From the NCBI GenBank assembly GCA_934373455.1, contig CAKRON010000001.1, positions 62,001-126,000 of the forward strand: a stretch of 64,000 bases of DNA. Reading direction: 5' to 3'. Made by a program: the position numbers and the translations under genes. Position 1 is the stretch's first letter. Each line of letters opens with the position of its first letter. Under the pieces are notes generated by a model. It searched no databases, had not been told where the DNA came from, and saw nothing but the letters and a program-made list of their open reading frames with translations. Shown here in pieces: positions 45,904 through 54,282 of this stretch. Source of the stretch: an uncultured Marvinbryantia sp. (GTDB lineage: Bacteria; Bacillota; Clostridia; Lachnospirales; Lachnospiraceae).

Positions 45904-45943
45904 ACCGTCATGTATCTTCCTCATGACGGTTTTTCTCTTTTTC
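45904..45943 (+). terminator. Terminator of the GT8-GT2 operon, inside the DUF2304 gene
   Basis: ACCGTCATG (45904-45912) pairs with CATGACGGT (45922-45930), then TTTTCTCTTTTTC. It overlaps the stop codon and last codons of the DUF2304 gene on the other strand. Confidence 0.8.
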
Positions 45944-46300
45944 TTCCAGACTTTTCTTTATCATCTCTTCTTTTTCATGACTGCGCAGTGCAATCTCTGA
46001 TGACAATATCGTAATTTTTTCCTCAAGCTGGGAAACTATCACAGATAATGTAAATACTTTCTCAAACAGTATGATAATCATCAGGAAAAATACAAAATTG
46101 GCCGGTGTAACAATTCCTACCAAGCCTGCCAGTTTGTATGCAATTTCCGGAAATAATCCCAGGACAAACAAAACTCCGGCAAAAAAGATCCAGAAAATCG
46201 TATCTTCCATCTTCACTTTCAATCTGCGGATTTTGTATAAAATCCATGTCACTGTAGCCACTGACGCCAACAATAACACGACTCTTAATGTAACAGGCAT
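45908..46300 (-). CDS. DUF2304 membrane protein
   Basis: 130 residues: three hydrophobic segments (about 5-22, 33-50, 62-85) and a charged coiled-coil tail with KEEMIKKSLEEKEKNRHEE. DUF2304 proteins are usually encoded beside dolichyl-phosphate-type GT2 genes, as here, and are thought to help lipid-linked sugar transfer. It starts one base after the GT2 gene stop and closes the operon. Function in detail unknown. Confidence 0.85.
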   Translation of the reverse strand: MPVTLRVVLLLASVATVTWILYKIRRLKVKMEDTIFWIFFAGVLFVLGLFPEIAYKLAGLVGIVTPANFVFFLMIIILFEKVFTLSVIVSQLEEKITILSSEIALRSHEKEEMIKKSLEEKEKNRHEEDT

Positions 46301-46301
46301 A

Positions 46302-47021
46302 CTATTCCTCCTTTCCCCGTCTTCTTACCCACTGGAATAAAAATATGGAGAACATCATCTTCATCATATACCAGATGGAATTCTTAAAATCAAGATAGCT
46401 GCTTCCGGAAAGCCTTTCATGCATCTCCACCTGCACTTCTTCGATCTTAACTCCACAGTTCAATAAATAAGCCAGTGTATCCGGTTCCGGACTATAATGC
46501 ATATCATATCCAAAGCGCTTGATCATCTTTTTATTAAAAAGACGCATCCCAGAAGTAACATCTCCTATATACTTTCCTTTTGTTGTCACATAAATCGCCC
46601 ATGTAATCAACTGGCTTCCTATCATTCTGGAAACAAAAGGCTTTTTTTCTGTCTTAAACCGTGATCCGATGACAATATCGGCTCCGGTTTCTTCCATGCA
46701 TTCCTTCATTTTCTCTATGTACATAGGATCATGCTGTCCATCCCCGTCCAATTGCAAAACATAGTCATATCCATAATAATTGGCATATCGCATACCACTT
46801 TTAATCGCACCTGAAAGACCTTCATTAATTGGGAGATCCAGTAAATTAAATCCTCTCCTCGCACATACTTTTCTGGTATCATCGGTAGATCCATCATTAA
46901 TGACAACATAATCATACTGTGGATAATTCTCTATCAGGTTGTCAACGACATATTCTATATTGTTTGCTTCGTTATAGGCGGGAATAATAATTAATATCTT
47001 CAAGTTCTTCTCCTCTGCCAT
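46302..47021 (-). CDS. GT2-family glycosyltransferase, polyprenyl-phosphate mannosyl/glucosyl transferase-like
   Basis: About 239 residues. It contains ILIIIPAYNEANNIEYVV, VINDGSTDDT, the LQLDGDGQHDP metal motif and VIGSRF, all typical of DPM1-like GT2 enzymes that make a lipid-phosphate sugar. The start is unclear. ATG 47021 lies four bases after the preceding stop (good for coupled reinitiation), while ATG 47036 has AGGAG only two bases away. The product could feed a GT-C enzyme such as the one at the left end of the locus. Paired with DUF2304. Confidence 0.88.
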   Translation of the reverse strand: MAEEKNLKILIIIPAYNEANNIEYVVDNLIENYPQYDYVVINDGSTDDTRKVCARRGFNLLDLPINEGLSGAIKSGMRYANYYGYDYVLQLDGDGQHDPMYIEKMKECMEETGADIVIGSRFKTEKKPFVSRMIGSQLITWAIYVTTKGKYIGDVTSGMRLFNKKMIKRFGYDMHYSPEPDTLAYLLNCGVKIEEVQVEMHERLSGSSYLDFKNSIWYMMKMMFSIFLFQWVRRRGKEE

Positions 47022-47025
47022 TTTA

Positions 47026-47811
47026 TTATTTCTCATAGCTCCTGTACCCAAACTTATAAAAATGCATCAGCACCTTCACTACCGGATCCGGCCAGAATTT
47101 CTGAAACATCTCCAGTTCTTCTGCCATCTTTTCCTGGTTCTTGAGACATACTTTTGTAGTTGCTCCTTCATGGATTCTATAGTAAAACAAATTTTTCGAA
47201 ATATACGTAAACCGTCCTGGTTTCTTCGCTATTTCTACAAACATTTCCCAGTCCAGAGCATAGTGGTATCCCGACTGAAAAATACTGTTTCCCAACAATG
47301 TTCTGTGATAACAAACCGACGGACAACAGATGCCATTTCCAAAAGCCTGTATTCCCAGTTTTACCCACCTTTTATCTGCCAGAAAAGGAATCCTGAGAGG
47401 AAGCTTCAGCATCTGCTTTACCATAAGACTCACATCCCACCTCACCTGCTGGTCCTGATTGATAATACGGTAATCCGTCATGGCAATGAGCGTATCTGAA
47501 TATCTTTCAAGATACACGGTCATATATTTCAGATAATCTTTATGGTAAATATCATCCTGATGGGTGAGCGTTACATACTCTGTTCCTGCTTTATCATAAG
47601 CATAATTCCAGTCATCCTGCAGACTGCTTTCACCCTCTCTCACATAATAAGGAAGATGATACTTCTTTGTCAGATTTTCGATATAAGAGTTCGGTGTGGA
47701 GGTGCATACGATCACTCTTGATTTCACCGACTGTTTTACCACTGAACGAATACTTTTCTCCAGATATGGAGACTCTCCATATGCACATACTGCAAATGTA
47801 TGCTCTATCAT
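47026..47811 (-). CDS. GT2-family glycosyltransferase
   Basis: 261 residues from the ATG at 47811, with GGGG six bases ahead; an earlier ATG at 47886 lacks support. It starts MIEHTFAVCAYGESPYLEKS and carries TLTHQDDIYHKDYL in the place of the metal DxD motif. The region FQSGYHYALDWEMFVEIA supplies the ED-like catalytic acid area. It follows a promoter candidate and precedes the DPM1-like GT2. Donor and acceptor unknown. Confidence 0.88.
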   Translation of the reverse strand: MIEHTFAVCAYGESPYLEKSIRSVVKQSVKSRVIVCTSTPNSYIENLTKKYHLPYYVREGESSLQDDWNYAYDKAGTEYVTLTHQDDIYHKDYLKYMTVYLERYSDTLIAMTDYRIINQDQQVRWDVSLMVKQMLKLPLRIPFLADKRWVKLGIQAFGNGICCPSVCYHRTLLGNSIFQSGYHYALDWEMFVEIAKKPGRFTYISKNLFYYRIHEGATTKVCLKNQEKMAEELEMFQKFWPDPVVKVLMHFYKFGYRSYEK

Positions 47812-47909
47812 CTCTTTCCCCGCCTTTATAACATAATTTTTTACATCTGACAACTGTTCAGCCTGTTTATGCAGAAAAATCGTCATATTCCATTAAATAT
47901 ATCATATGG

Positions 47910-47938
47910 AATACAACGATTTTTTCAAAATCTGTCAA
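47910..47938 (-). promoter_or_regulatory. Promoter candidate before the GT2-GT2-DUF2304 genes
   Basis: Perfect TTGACA is at 47933-47938 on the minus strand and TGTATT at 47910-47915, 17 bases apart. It lies between the helical-repeat membrane protein gene and the GT2 genes. The -10 is weak. Confidence 0.45.
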
Positions 47939-47943
47939 TGGTA

Positions 47944-48474
47944 TCAGATATTTTCTGTTTCCGCAAATGTTTCATTATCTACATCTATGACCTTAGATAC
48001 TTCTGTTTCTTTATTTTTTACTTCTTTTTCATGATCGTTTCCAATAACTCCAAATACAATTGCAATTGCAGCTGCAATCATCACTATTGTCACAATCCAA
48101 TGTCTGACCACTGCCTTTTTCTTTAAACTTTCAATTCTCATGGTACACTCTTCTGAAAGATGATCTGCATCTTTATATCCCTTCACTCTTTCAAAGGTAT
48201 GTCTTGCAAGAATAAAATCCACATCTCTCTGTGCTTTTTCCATTCGATTTTTTGCATTTAAATACAGTTTTTCTTTGCCTTCCGCTTCTGCTGCTACTGC
48301 CTGCTTCCGATATGATTTTTCCAGTTCTTTCGCATCTTTGTAATCTCCGGCCAGTTTCATTTCATCTGCGGCATCCAGATATTGTTTTACAATATCTTCC
48401 GGCTGTGTCAATACTTTAATGATAGTTATTAATTCTTTTGCAGTATCATAATGTGCTTTCTGCGCTTCTAACAT
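47944..48474 (-). CDS. Uncharacterised membrane protein with N-terminal helical repeats
   Basis: 176 residues. About 110 residues of Lys/Glu/Ala-rich helices carry DAAD and YKDAKELEKSYRKQA motifs, then GYKDADHLSEEC, reminiscent of Sel1/TPR-like helices in Lachnospiraceae proteins. One membrane helix (VTIVMIAAAIAIVFGVIG) and an acidic extracytoplasmic tail follow. It is encoded 17 bases after the second exporter ATPase gene, in the same operon. I do not recognise a family; an exporter-associated scaffold role is a guess from position alone. Confidence 0.7.
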   Translation of the reverse strand: MLEAQKAHYDTAKELITIIKVLTQPEDIVKQYLDAADEMKLAGDYKDAKELEKSYRKQAVAAEAEGKEKLYLNAKNRMEKAQRDVDFILARHTFERVKGYKDADHLSEECTMRIESLKKKAVVRHWIVTIVMIAAAIAIVFGVIGNDHEKEVKNKETEVSKVIDVDNETFAETENI

Positions 48475-48491
48475 ATCCTGTAATTCCTTTT

Positions 48492-49229
48492 CTATTTTGA
48501 CTTTGCTTCATATACTTTTGATACAGTTTCCGTATCACCATATGCAATTACCTGACCATGCTCCAGAATAATTGCTTTATTACACAGTCTCTGCACCTGT
48601 TCCAATGAATGTGATACAAAAAGTACTGTTACACCTTTGTCAAACATATCCATAACACGTTTTTCACTCTTCTTTCGGAATTTCGCATCTCCAACCGAAA
48701 GAACTTCGTCCAGAATCAATATATCCGGCTCCACCAGGGTTGCTATGGCAAATCCAAGTCTCGCTCTCATACCAGAAGAATAATTCTTTAATGGTACATC
48801 AATGAACTTTTTCAATTCTGCAAATGCTACAATATCATCAAATTTTTCCTCAAGAAATTCTCTTGACATTCCAAGAACAGATCCATACAGATATATATTT
48901 TCTGCTCCGGTATACTGTGGATCAAATCCGGCTCCTAACTCCAGAAGCGGTGCCAGTTTTCCATGCTTTTCTACTGTACCAGTAGTTGGTTTGTATACTC
49001 CTGCCACAATCTTCAGAAGTGTACTTTTTCCTGCACCGTTCAGTCCTAAAATTCCAAGACGATCTCCCTTTTTCAGTTCAAAAGAAACTCCTTGCAGCGC
49101 CCAGAACTCGTTAAACATGATCTCTCTTTTTATAGATTTAATAACGAATTCTTTCAGACTGTCTGTTTTTTCCTTACTCAGGTTAAACCGAATGCTGACA
49201 TCATCTACTTTTAAAGCTATATTCGACAT
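48492..49229 (-). CDS. Polysaccharide/teichoic acid ABC exporter ATPase, short form (TagH/Wzt)
   Basis: 245 residues, only the ATPase domain. Walker A is GLNGAGKST; the signature is NYSSGMRARLGF; Walker B is ILILDEVLSVGD. It lacks the C-terminal glycan-binding domain present in the other ATPase of the locus, so its exporter should not need end-cap recognition. It follows its permease gene by eight bases. Confidence 0.92.
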   Translation of the reverse strand: MSNIALKVDDVSIRFNLSKEKTDSLKEFVIKSIKREIMFNEFWALQGVSFELKKGDRLGILGLNGAGKSTLLKIVAGVYKPTTGTVEKHGKLAPLLELGAGFDPQYTGAENIYLYGSVLGMSREFLEEKFDDIVAFAELKKFIDVPLKNYSSGMRARLGFAIATLVEPDILILDEVLSVGDAKFRKKSEKRVMDMFDKGVTVLFVSHSLEQVQRLCNKAIILEHGQVIAYGDTETVSKVYEAKSK

Positions 49230-49237
49230 AATTTCTC

Positions 49238-50017
49238 CTATATATATAATACAAATTTATCCTGCTTTTTATAGAACAATACAAATCCAACTACAATCGC
49301 CAATAAACTAAATCCTACAGAATATACTACATATCCAATAGTCATTGGCTGTCCGAATATTGCCTCTCTGAAGTTTGCTATTACACAGTATAACGGATTA
49401 TATTTCAGAATAAAGTAATATCCGGAATTTAACAGTCTCTCAGGATAATAGAAGATTGCACTTGCATACATAATCAATAACAGTGCTACTCCCCACAGAT
49501 ACTCCAGATCCCTGAAAAATACGGAAAATGTTCCCAGTATCATGCCAACACCAAGACTCAGCAATAAAATATTCAATAATGGCACAAAGACCTGCAGCAA
49601 GTAAATCGTAGGTTTAATTCCCAAAACAACTGCTACAACAAATAACACAATCAAAGAAAGTAAAAAGATTACATAGTTATATAATACTGTAGATAATGGG
49701 TACAAATACTTTGGTACATATACTTTCTTAATCATTGCACTATTGGAACGAATAGATCTCATCGCTGCATTCGTTGCACTGGAAAACATCGAATATAGTA
49801 AGCGTCCGGTCAGAATATAAACGGGATATGTCTTATCTTTATTTCCAAACAATGTTCCAAATATTATTGTCAAAACAATCATTGTTAAAAGCGGTTCAAT
49901 TAAAGTCCAGATCAATCCCAGATAGGATCGTCTGTATTTCAGCGTGATTCCCTTCTTCACCAGTTCTTTTAACAGAAAGCGATATTTCTTAAAGCCATCA
50001 ATCATTCTTCGAATCAT
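49238..50017 (-). CDS. Polysaccharide/teichoic acid ABC exporter permease (Wzm/TagG), second copy
   Basis: 259 residues. N-terminal block ELVKKGITLKYRRSYLGLIW and six membrane segments identify an ABC-2 export permease, clearly different in sequence from the first permease of the locus. Pairs with the short ATPase. Together they make a second complete exporter. It follows the glf gene by 87 bases. Confidence 0.92.
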   Translation of the reverse strand: MIRRMIDGFKKYRFLLKELVKKGITLKYRRSYLGLIWTLIEPLLTMIVLTIIFGTLFGNKDKTYPVYILTGRLLYSMFSSATNAAMRSIRSNSAMIKKVYVPKYLYPLSTVLYNYVIFLLSLIVLFVVAVVLGIKPTIYLLQVFVPLLNILLLSLGVGMILGTFSVFFRDLEYLWGVALLLIMYASAIFYYPERLLNSGYYFILKYNPLYCVIANFREAIFGQPMTIGYVVYSVGFSLLAIVVGFVLFYKKQDKFVLYI

Positions 50018-50104
50018 TCCATGCGCTCCTCCTCCTGATTCTTATATATTTCTTTGCAATTCCTACATTATAATGCTTCTCTTTATACATGTCAAAGGAG
50101 TTTT

Positions 50105-51202
50105 CTAATTCTGTAATTCATCTTTTGCTTTATACAGCGCTGATTCTATAACTTTATCCATATCATAGTATTTATACTCTCCAAGACGACCTCCGAATAT
50201 CACTTTTTCCTGCTCTATGGATAGTTCTTTGTACTTCTCATATAACGTATTATTCTTTTCATTATTAATTGGATAGTATGGCTCATCTCCAGGCTGCCAT
50301 TCACTTGGATATTCTCTGGAAATAACTGTCTTTGACTGTTCACCGAATTCAAAATGCTTGTGCTCAATAATTCTGGTATATGGTATCTCTCGCTCTGTAT
50401 AATTTACCACTGCATTTCCCTGATAGTTCTCCATATCCAGAACCTCGGTTTCAAAGCGGACACTACGATATTCCAATGGTCCATACTGATATGCAAAATA
50501 AGCATCGATCGGACCTGTATAAATTACTTTTTTGGCTGTCTCATTCCATTTGTCTTTTTCTTCCAGATAATCTACACCGGTTCTTACTTCAATGCCTTCC
50601 AGCATCTTTTCCACCATAGCTGTGTAGCCACCCATCGGGATTCCCTGAAAACGATCTCTGAAATAATTATTATTATACGTAAAACGTACCGGTAAACGCT
50701 TGATAATAAATGCAGGAAGTTCCTTGCAGTCTCTTCCCCACTGCTTTTCGGTATAACCTTTTACCAATTTTTCATAGATATCTCTTCCTACCAGAGAAAT
50801 GGCCTGCTCTTCCAGATTCTGCGGATCTCCGGTTATTTCCTGTCTCTGCTTCTCTATCTCTGCCTTCGCTTCATCCGGAGTTGCAATATTCCACATTTTA
50901 GAAAAGGTATTCATGTTAAATGGCATATTGTATATTTCATCTTTATATCTGGCAATCGGAGTATTTATGTAATTATTGAATTCTGCAAACTGATTCACAT
51001 ATTCCCACGTCTCTTTATTTGACGTATGGAAAATATGTGCTCCATATTTATGTACATGAATTCCTTCTATATCTTCACAGTAAATATTTCCTCCAATATG
51101 ATCTCGCTTTTCAATAACAAGACAGGTTTTCCCCCTTTTTTTAGCTTCACAGGCAAATACTGCTCCATATAATCCTGCTCCGACAATTAAATAATCGTAC
51201 AT
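50105..51202 (-). CDS. glf: UDP-galactopyranose mutase
   Basis: 365 residues from the ATG at 51202 with GAGG upstream; a more distal start at 51259 is unlikely because the family begins with the FAD motif. Seen here: MYDYLIVGAGLYGAVFACEA, IGGNIYCEDIEGIHVHKYGAHIFHT, and GYTEKQWGRDCKEL. The enzyme is a flavoprotein that converts UDP-galactopyranose to UDP-galactofuranose in the cytoplasm. This predicts galactofuranose in the polymer. A TATACT -10-like hexamer lies at 51235-51240. It heads the operon with the second exporter. Confidence 0.96.
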   Translation of the reverse strand: MYDYLIVGAGLYGAVFACEAKKRGKTCLVIEKRDHIGGNIYCEDIEGIHVHKYGAHIFHTSNKETWEYVNQFAEFNNYINTPIARYKDEIYNMPFNMNTFSKMWNIATPDEAKAEIEKQRQEITGDPQNLEEQAISLVGRDIYEKLVKGYTEKQWGRDCKELPAFIIKRLPVRFTYNNNYFRDRFQGIPMGGYTAMVEKMLEGIEVRTGVDYLEEKDKWNETAKKVIYTGPIDAYFAYQYGPLEYRSVRFETEVLDMENYQGNAVVNYTEREIPYTRIIEHKHFEFGEQSKTVISREYPSEWQPGDEPYYPINNEKNNTLYEKYKELSIEQEKVIFGGRLGEYKYYDMDKVIESALYKAKDELQN

Positions 51203-51352
51203 ATTCTTTTCCTCATAATTCACCATTTTTTCATAGTATAACATAGATTCTGTTGGCAATCCAATAACTGTTTTTTAATAAAAATATGTAGCATTTTTTC
51301 CATACTGTGTTACAATTCATATAAAAATATGAGTCAAGGTACATGGTGAAAA

Positions 51353-52318
51353 ATGAACAAAAGAATCTATCTTTTTGATAATATAAAATTTTTATTAATT
51401 GCTCTGGTTGTAGTTGGTCATTTTGCAGATTGTATGACAAATAATTCTTGGACAATGAAAAGCCTGATTTTATTTATATACTCATTCCATATGCCGCTAT
51501 TCATATATATGGCTGGCTTGTTTCACAAAAATATGAATGTAAAGAAACGATGTATTTCTTTTATCGCACTTGGAATTTATCTTAAAATTTTATTTTATAT
51601 ATGTAAGACGTTACTATTTCATCAACCCACTTTTTCATTGCTTTCCGATGGTGGTCTTCCATGGTTTATGTTTGCAATGGCTGCATTTACTGCTATGTCG
51701 TATATTTTACGAGATATTAATATGTCTAAATTATTTATATTAGCAGTTCTGCTCTCCTGCATTATTGGATTTGACAGTACAATCGGAGATTATTTATATT
51801 TGTCACGGATCGTTGTATTTTATCCATTTTATATTCTTGGACAATTAACAAATAAATCTTATTTGTTAAAAATAAACCAAAATAAGTTACTGAAATTTTT
51901 CAGCATTCTTTTTGTTTTCATCTGGCTCTTTTTATGCTTTTATAAAATAGACAGCCTATATATTTTAAGACCTCTTTTTACAGGAAGAAATTCTTTTTAT
52001 TCTCAAGATGTATTTTCATTTTATGGTCCGCTCTACAGATTACTATGTATGATAATATCTGTGACCATGGGAATCGCACTGGTTTCTTTATTACCAAATA
52101 ATAAAATTCCTGTTATAAGTACTGGTGGACAGCGTACATTGCAAATATTTTTCTGGCATTATCCTTTTATTTATATATTACAAAAATCAGGAATTGTTCA
52201 TTTATTAGAGATGTCCGCTATCGGAAAAAGTTTGTGGCTTTTAATAAGCATATGTGTAACATTTCTTTTAAGCACAAAATATGTTTCATATATTACTAAT
52301 TGGATACAAAAATTTTAG
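51353..52318 (+). CDS. Acyltransferase 3 family membrane protein
   Basis: 321 residues with about ten membrane segments. It opens RIYLFDNIKFLLIALVVVGHFAD, the acyltransferase-3 opening with the conserved His, and has FHMPLFIYMAGLF. Members O-acetylate cell-surface glycans from acetyl-CoA. The gene is strikingly AT-rich compared with the left part of the locus. GGTGAAAA precedes the ATG. It is followed by the hexapeptide acetyltransferase gene in the same direction. Confidence 0.88.
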   Translation: MNKRIYLFDNIKFLLIALVVVGHFADCMTNNSWTMKSLILFIYSFHMPLFIYMAGLFHKNMNVKKRCISFIALGIYLKILFYICKTLLFHQPTFSLLSDGGLPWFMFAMAAFTAMSYILRDINMSKLFILAVLLSCIIGFDSTIGDYLYLSRIVVFYPFYILGQLTNKSYLLKINQNKLLKFFSILFVFIWLFLCFYKIDSLYILRPLFTGRNSFYSQDVFSFYGPLYRLLCMIISVTMGIALVSLLPNNKIPVISTGGQRTLQIFFWHYPFIYILQKSGIVHLLEMSAIGKSLWLLISICVTFLLSTKYVSYITNWIQKF

Positions 52319-52334
52319 AATCGAGGAAAACAAA

Positions 52335-53177
52335 ATGATACTGGAGAACACGGATGGAATAGAAAAAGAACTTGGTAATGGAAATTGTTTTCTGGGGGAA
52401 TTACCACAGATGATAAATTCAAAACTTATCATTAACGGCAGTGGTAACATCTTATTTTGTGAAGCAGGCGTAATACTTAAGAACAGTCGAATTACTTTTA
52501 ATGGTAACAACGCTGTTATCTATTTATGTAAAAATAAATTTGAATATTATCTTGATGTCACGTTATATAACGATAGTGTATTGTATATGGGACATAATAA
52601 TTACATGAATGGAACACTTGATCTTATCCTTTCAGAACAAAAGCATTGCTTTATAGGGGATAACTGTCTGCTTTCCTTTGGAATATGGATCCGAAATGCA
52701 GATCCTCATTTGGTGTATGATTGTAATACAAATGAACGAAAAAATTTATCTAAAAGTGTTTTTATAGGAGATCATGTATGGATTGGTCAGGACGTAATGC
52801 TTCTGAAAGGATCGCAAATTGATTCTGGCAGTATTATTGGAGCCAAAAGCGTTGTTACCGGAAAAAAGATACCTCATAATGAGGCATGGGGCGGAAATCC
52901 CTGTAAAAGACTGGAAAAAGATATTTTCTGGCAGGAAGCATGTGTTCACAGATGGTGCGAAGAAGAGACCCAAAACAGCCTGCAATTTGAAAATTTTGCT
53001 GCAAAAAGAAATATAGCTGTTGATACATATAAGTTTGCTTTTCATCAAGAAGAAAGTATCTCTTTTACAGAATTAGATAAAAAATTATCCTCAAAGAAAA
53101 AAGAGGAACTTATTCAGTACTTAGATCATCTCTCTCATACAAAACAGAAAAATCGATTTGTACATGATATAATATAA
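52335..53177 (+). CDS. Left-handed beta-helix (hexapeptide) acetyltransferase-like protein
   Basis: 280 residues from the ATG at 52335, which has GAGG nine bases before; an earlier ATG at 52281 would overlap the preceding gene. Hexapeptide repeats run from about residue 30 to 190 and include IGDHVWIGQDVMLLKGSQID and IIGAKSVVTGK. NADPHLVYD holds a possible catalytic His. The last 90 residues are charged and helical. It probably acetylates a sugar or a nucleotide sugar. A family name beyond LbH is not secure. AT-rich. Confidence 0.8.
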   Translation: MILENTDGIEKELGNGNCFLGELPQMINSKLIINGSGNILFCEAGVILKNSRITFNGNNAVIYLCKNKFEYYLDVTLYNDSVLYMGHNNYMNGTLDLILSEQKHCFIGDNCLLSFGIWIRNADPHLVYDCNTNERKNLSKSVFIGDHVWIGQDVMLLKGSQIDSGSIIGAKSVVTGKKIPHNEAWGGNPCKRLEKDIFWQEACVHRWCEEETQNSLQFENFAAKRNIAVDTYKFAFHQEESISFTELDKKLSSKKKEELIQYLDHLSHTKQKNRFVHDII

Positions 53178-53181
53178 CATT

Positions 53182-53223
53182 GAAAAGAGGTGTGCCCCAT
53201 GCCTTCGCATGACGCACACCTCT
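53182..53223 (-). terminator. Terminator between convergent acetyltransferase and GT-B genes
   Basis: AGAGGTGTG (53186-53194) pairs with CACACCTCT (53215-53223). An inner CATG-CCTTCG-CATG hairpin lies in the loop. The U-tract is on the minus strand only (TTTTCAATG), so it mainly serves the leftward operon. Confidence 0.7.
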
Positions 53224-53255
53224 GTAATTCTATCTGAATCTATATCCGCCAAATC

Positions 53256-54281
53256 TTATTTCTTATCCGATATAAAAATATTTTTAATTACCTCATATGG
53301 ATCTTTTTCAGGCAGATAAGATAAATGCTCACAGAAAGTAAGATCTGTTTTCTCTAAATCATTTTCAAAAGAAAAATCAGCTAAACTTTCCAAATATGCA
53401 TCTTTAAAATTCTTTTGCACATATTTTTCCATATTGGTATTACTGTATTCCAGACAATAAAGAGGCTTTCTTCTGGATGCAAAACAAGACGCATACATAC
53501 TGTTATTTGTGATCAGTGTATCTGCTACATACAGAATATCTGCACCTGACAAAAGATTGGAAACAAATCCTAATCTTGTTTTATATTGATTTGAAAGTTT
53601 CGACGATGCATTTAACACTTGTTTACAGTTAGTTAAAATAAACCAGTTTTCATCAAGTTGATCAATAAATTGTTTAAAATCAAAAGCATCCCATTCTTCT
53701 TTCTTTTTTGCTGAAAGTTTCCCATTGGTCATAATAGCAAGAACCTTTTTACCAGTCAATTCTGGATAATAAAATGACAATTCTTCCTTTCGTTGCTGAC
53801 GACACTCTTCCTGATTAATCTCCCATGCAAAAGGCGAACAGATACCATCCAATATTTCAACACCTTCTAAATTGTAACTTTTTTCAAAAACAGATTTTGT
53901 AAAAGGTGAAGATACTAAAATATGAGAAAAATTTTTTAAAGTATCTTTTTTTTCCTGTTTTTCTTCATATAATACAGCTTTTTCAAACTGATACCCAAAA
54001 GGAACTGCCACTAATACTCTTTTTCCTTTTGATGTGGATATATCCATCTGGTTCGTAAGAGAAATATCTGTACAAATGAGGTTTTCTATTTTTTTGCAAA
54101 AAATTTTTTTAGAAGCTGTAATACCTTGCCTGACCATATAATTTGAAGATACTTCATTCGTAACAAAATAACGAAACTCTGCATCCGATATAATCTGACT
54201 CAGATGTGTATGAATTAAATTCATATCATAACTCATACCGCGTCCGCGGCAACTAAGAAAGCTGATATTTGTAGAAGCCAT
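53256..54281 (-). CDS. Degenerate TagF-like GT-B protein, probable non-catalytic relative
   Basis: 341 residues. The C-terminal half aligns by eye with the TagF family: KKVLAIMTNGKLSAKKKEEW, then DILYVADTLITNNSMYASCF. However, both catalytic His motifs are missing. WHACGAFK corresponds to nothing recognisable, and LIKHHPF reads FILTNCKQ. The ITDYSS block reads ITNNSM. It starts just after the tripartite GT gene (one base) with AAAGGA before the ATG, so both are co-translated. It may bind the acceptor or assist the larger enzyme; no function is demonstrated. Confidence 0.6.
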   Translation of the reverse strand: MASTNISFLSCRGRGMSYDMNLIHTHLSQIISDAEFRYFVTNEVSSNYMVRQGITASKKIFCKKIENLICTDISLTNQMDISTSKGKRVLVAVPFGYQFEKAVLYEEKQEKKDTLKNFSHILVSSPFTKSVFEKSYNLEGVEILDGICSPFAWEINQEECRQQRKEELSFYYPELTGKKVLAIMTNGKLSAKKKEEWDAFDFKQFIDQLDENWFILTNCKQVLNASSKLSNQYKTRLGFVSNLLSGADILYVADTLITNNSMYASCFASRRKPLYCLEYSNTNMEKYVQKNFKDAYLESLADFSFENDLEKTDLTFCEHLSYLPEKDPYEVIKNIFISDKK

Positions 54282-54282
54282 G

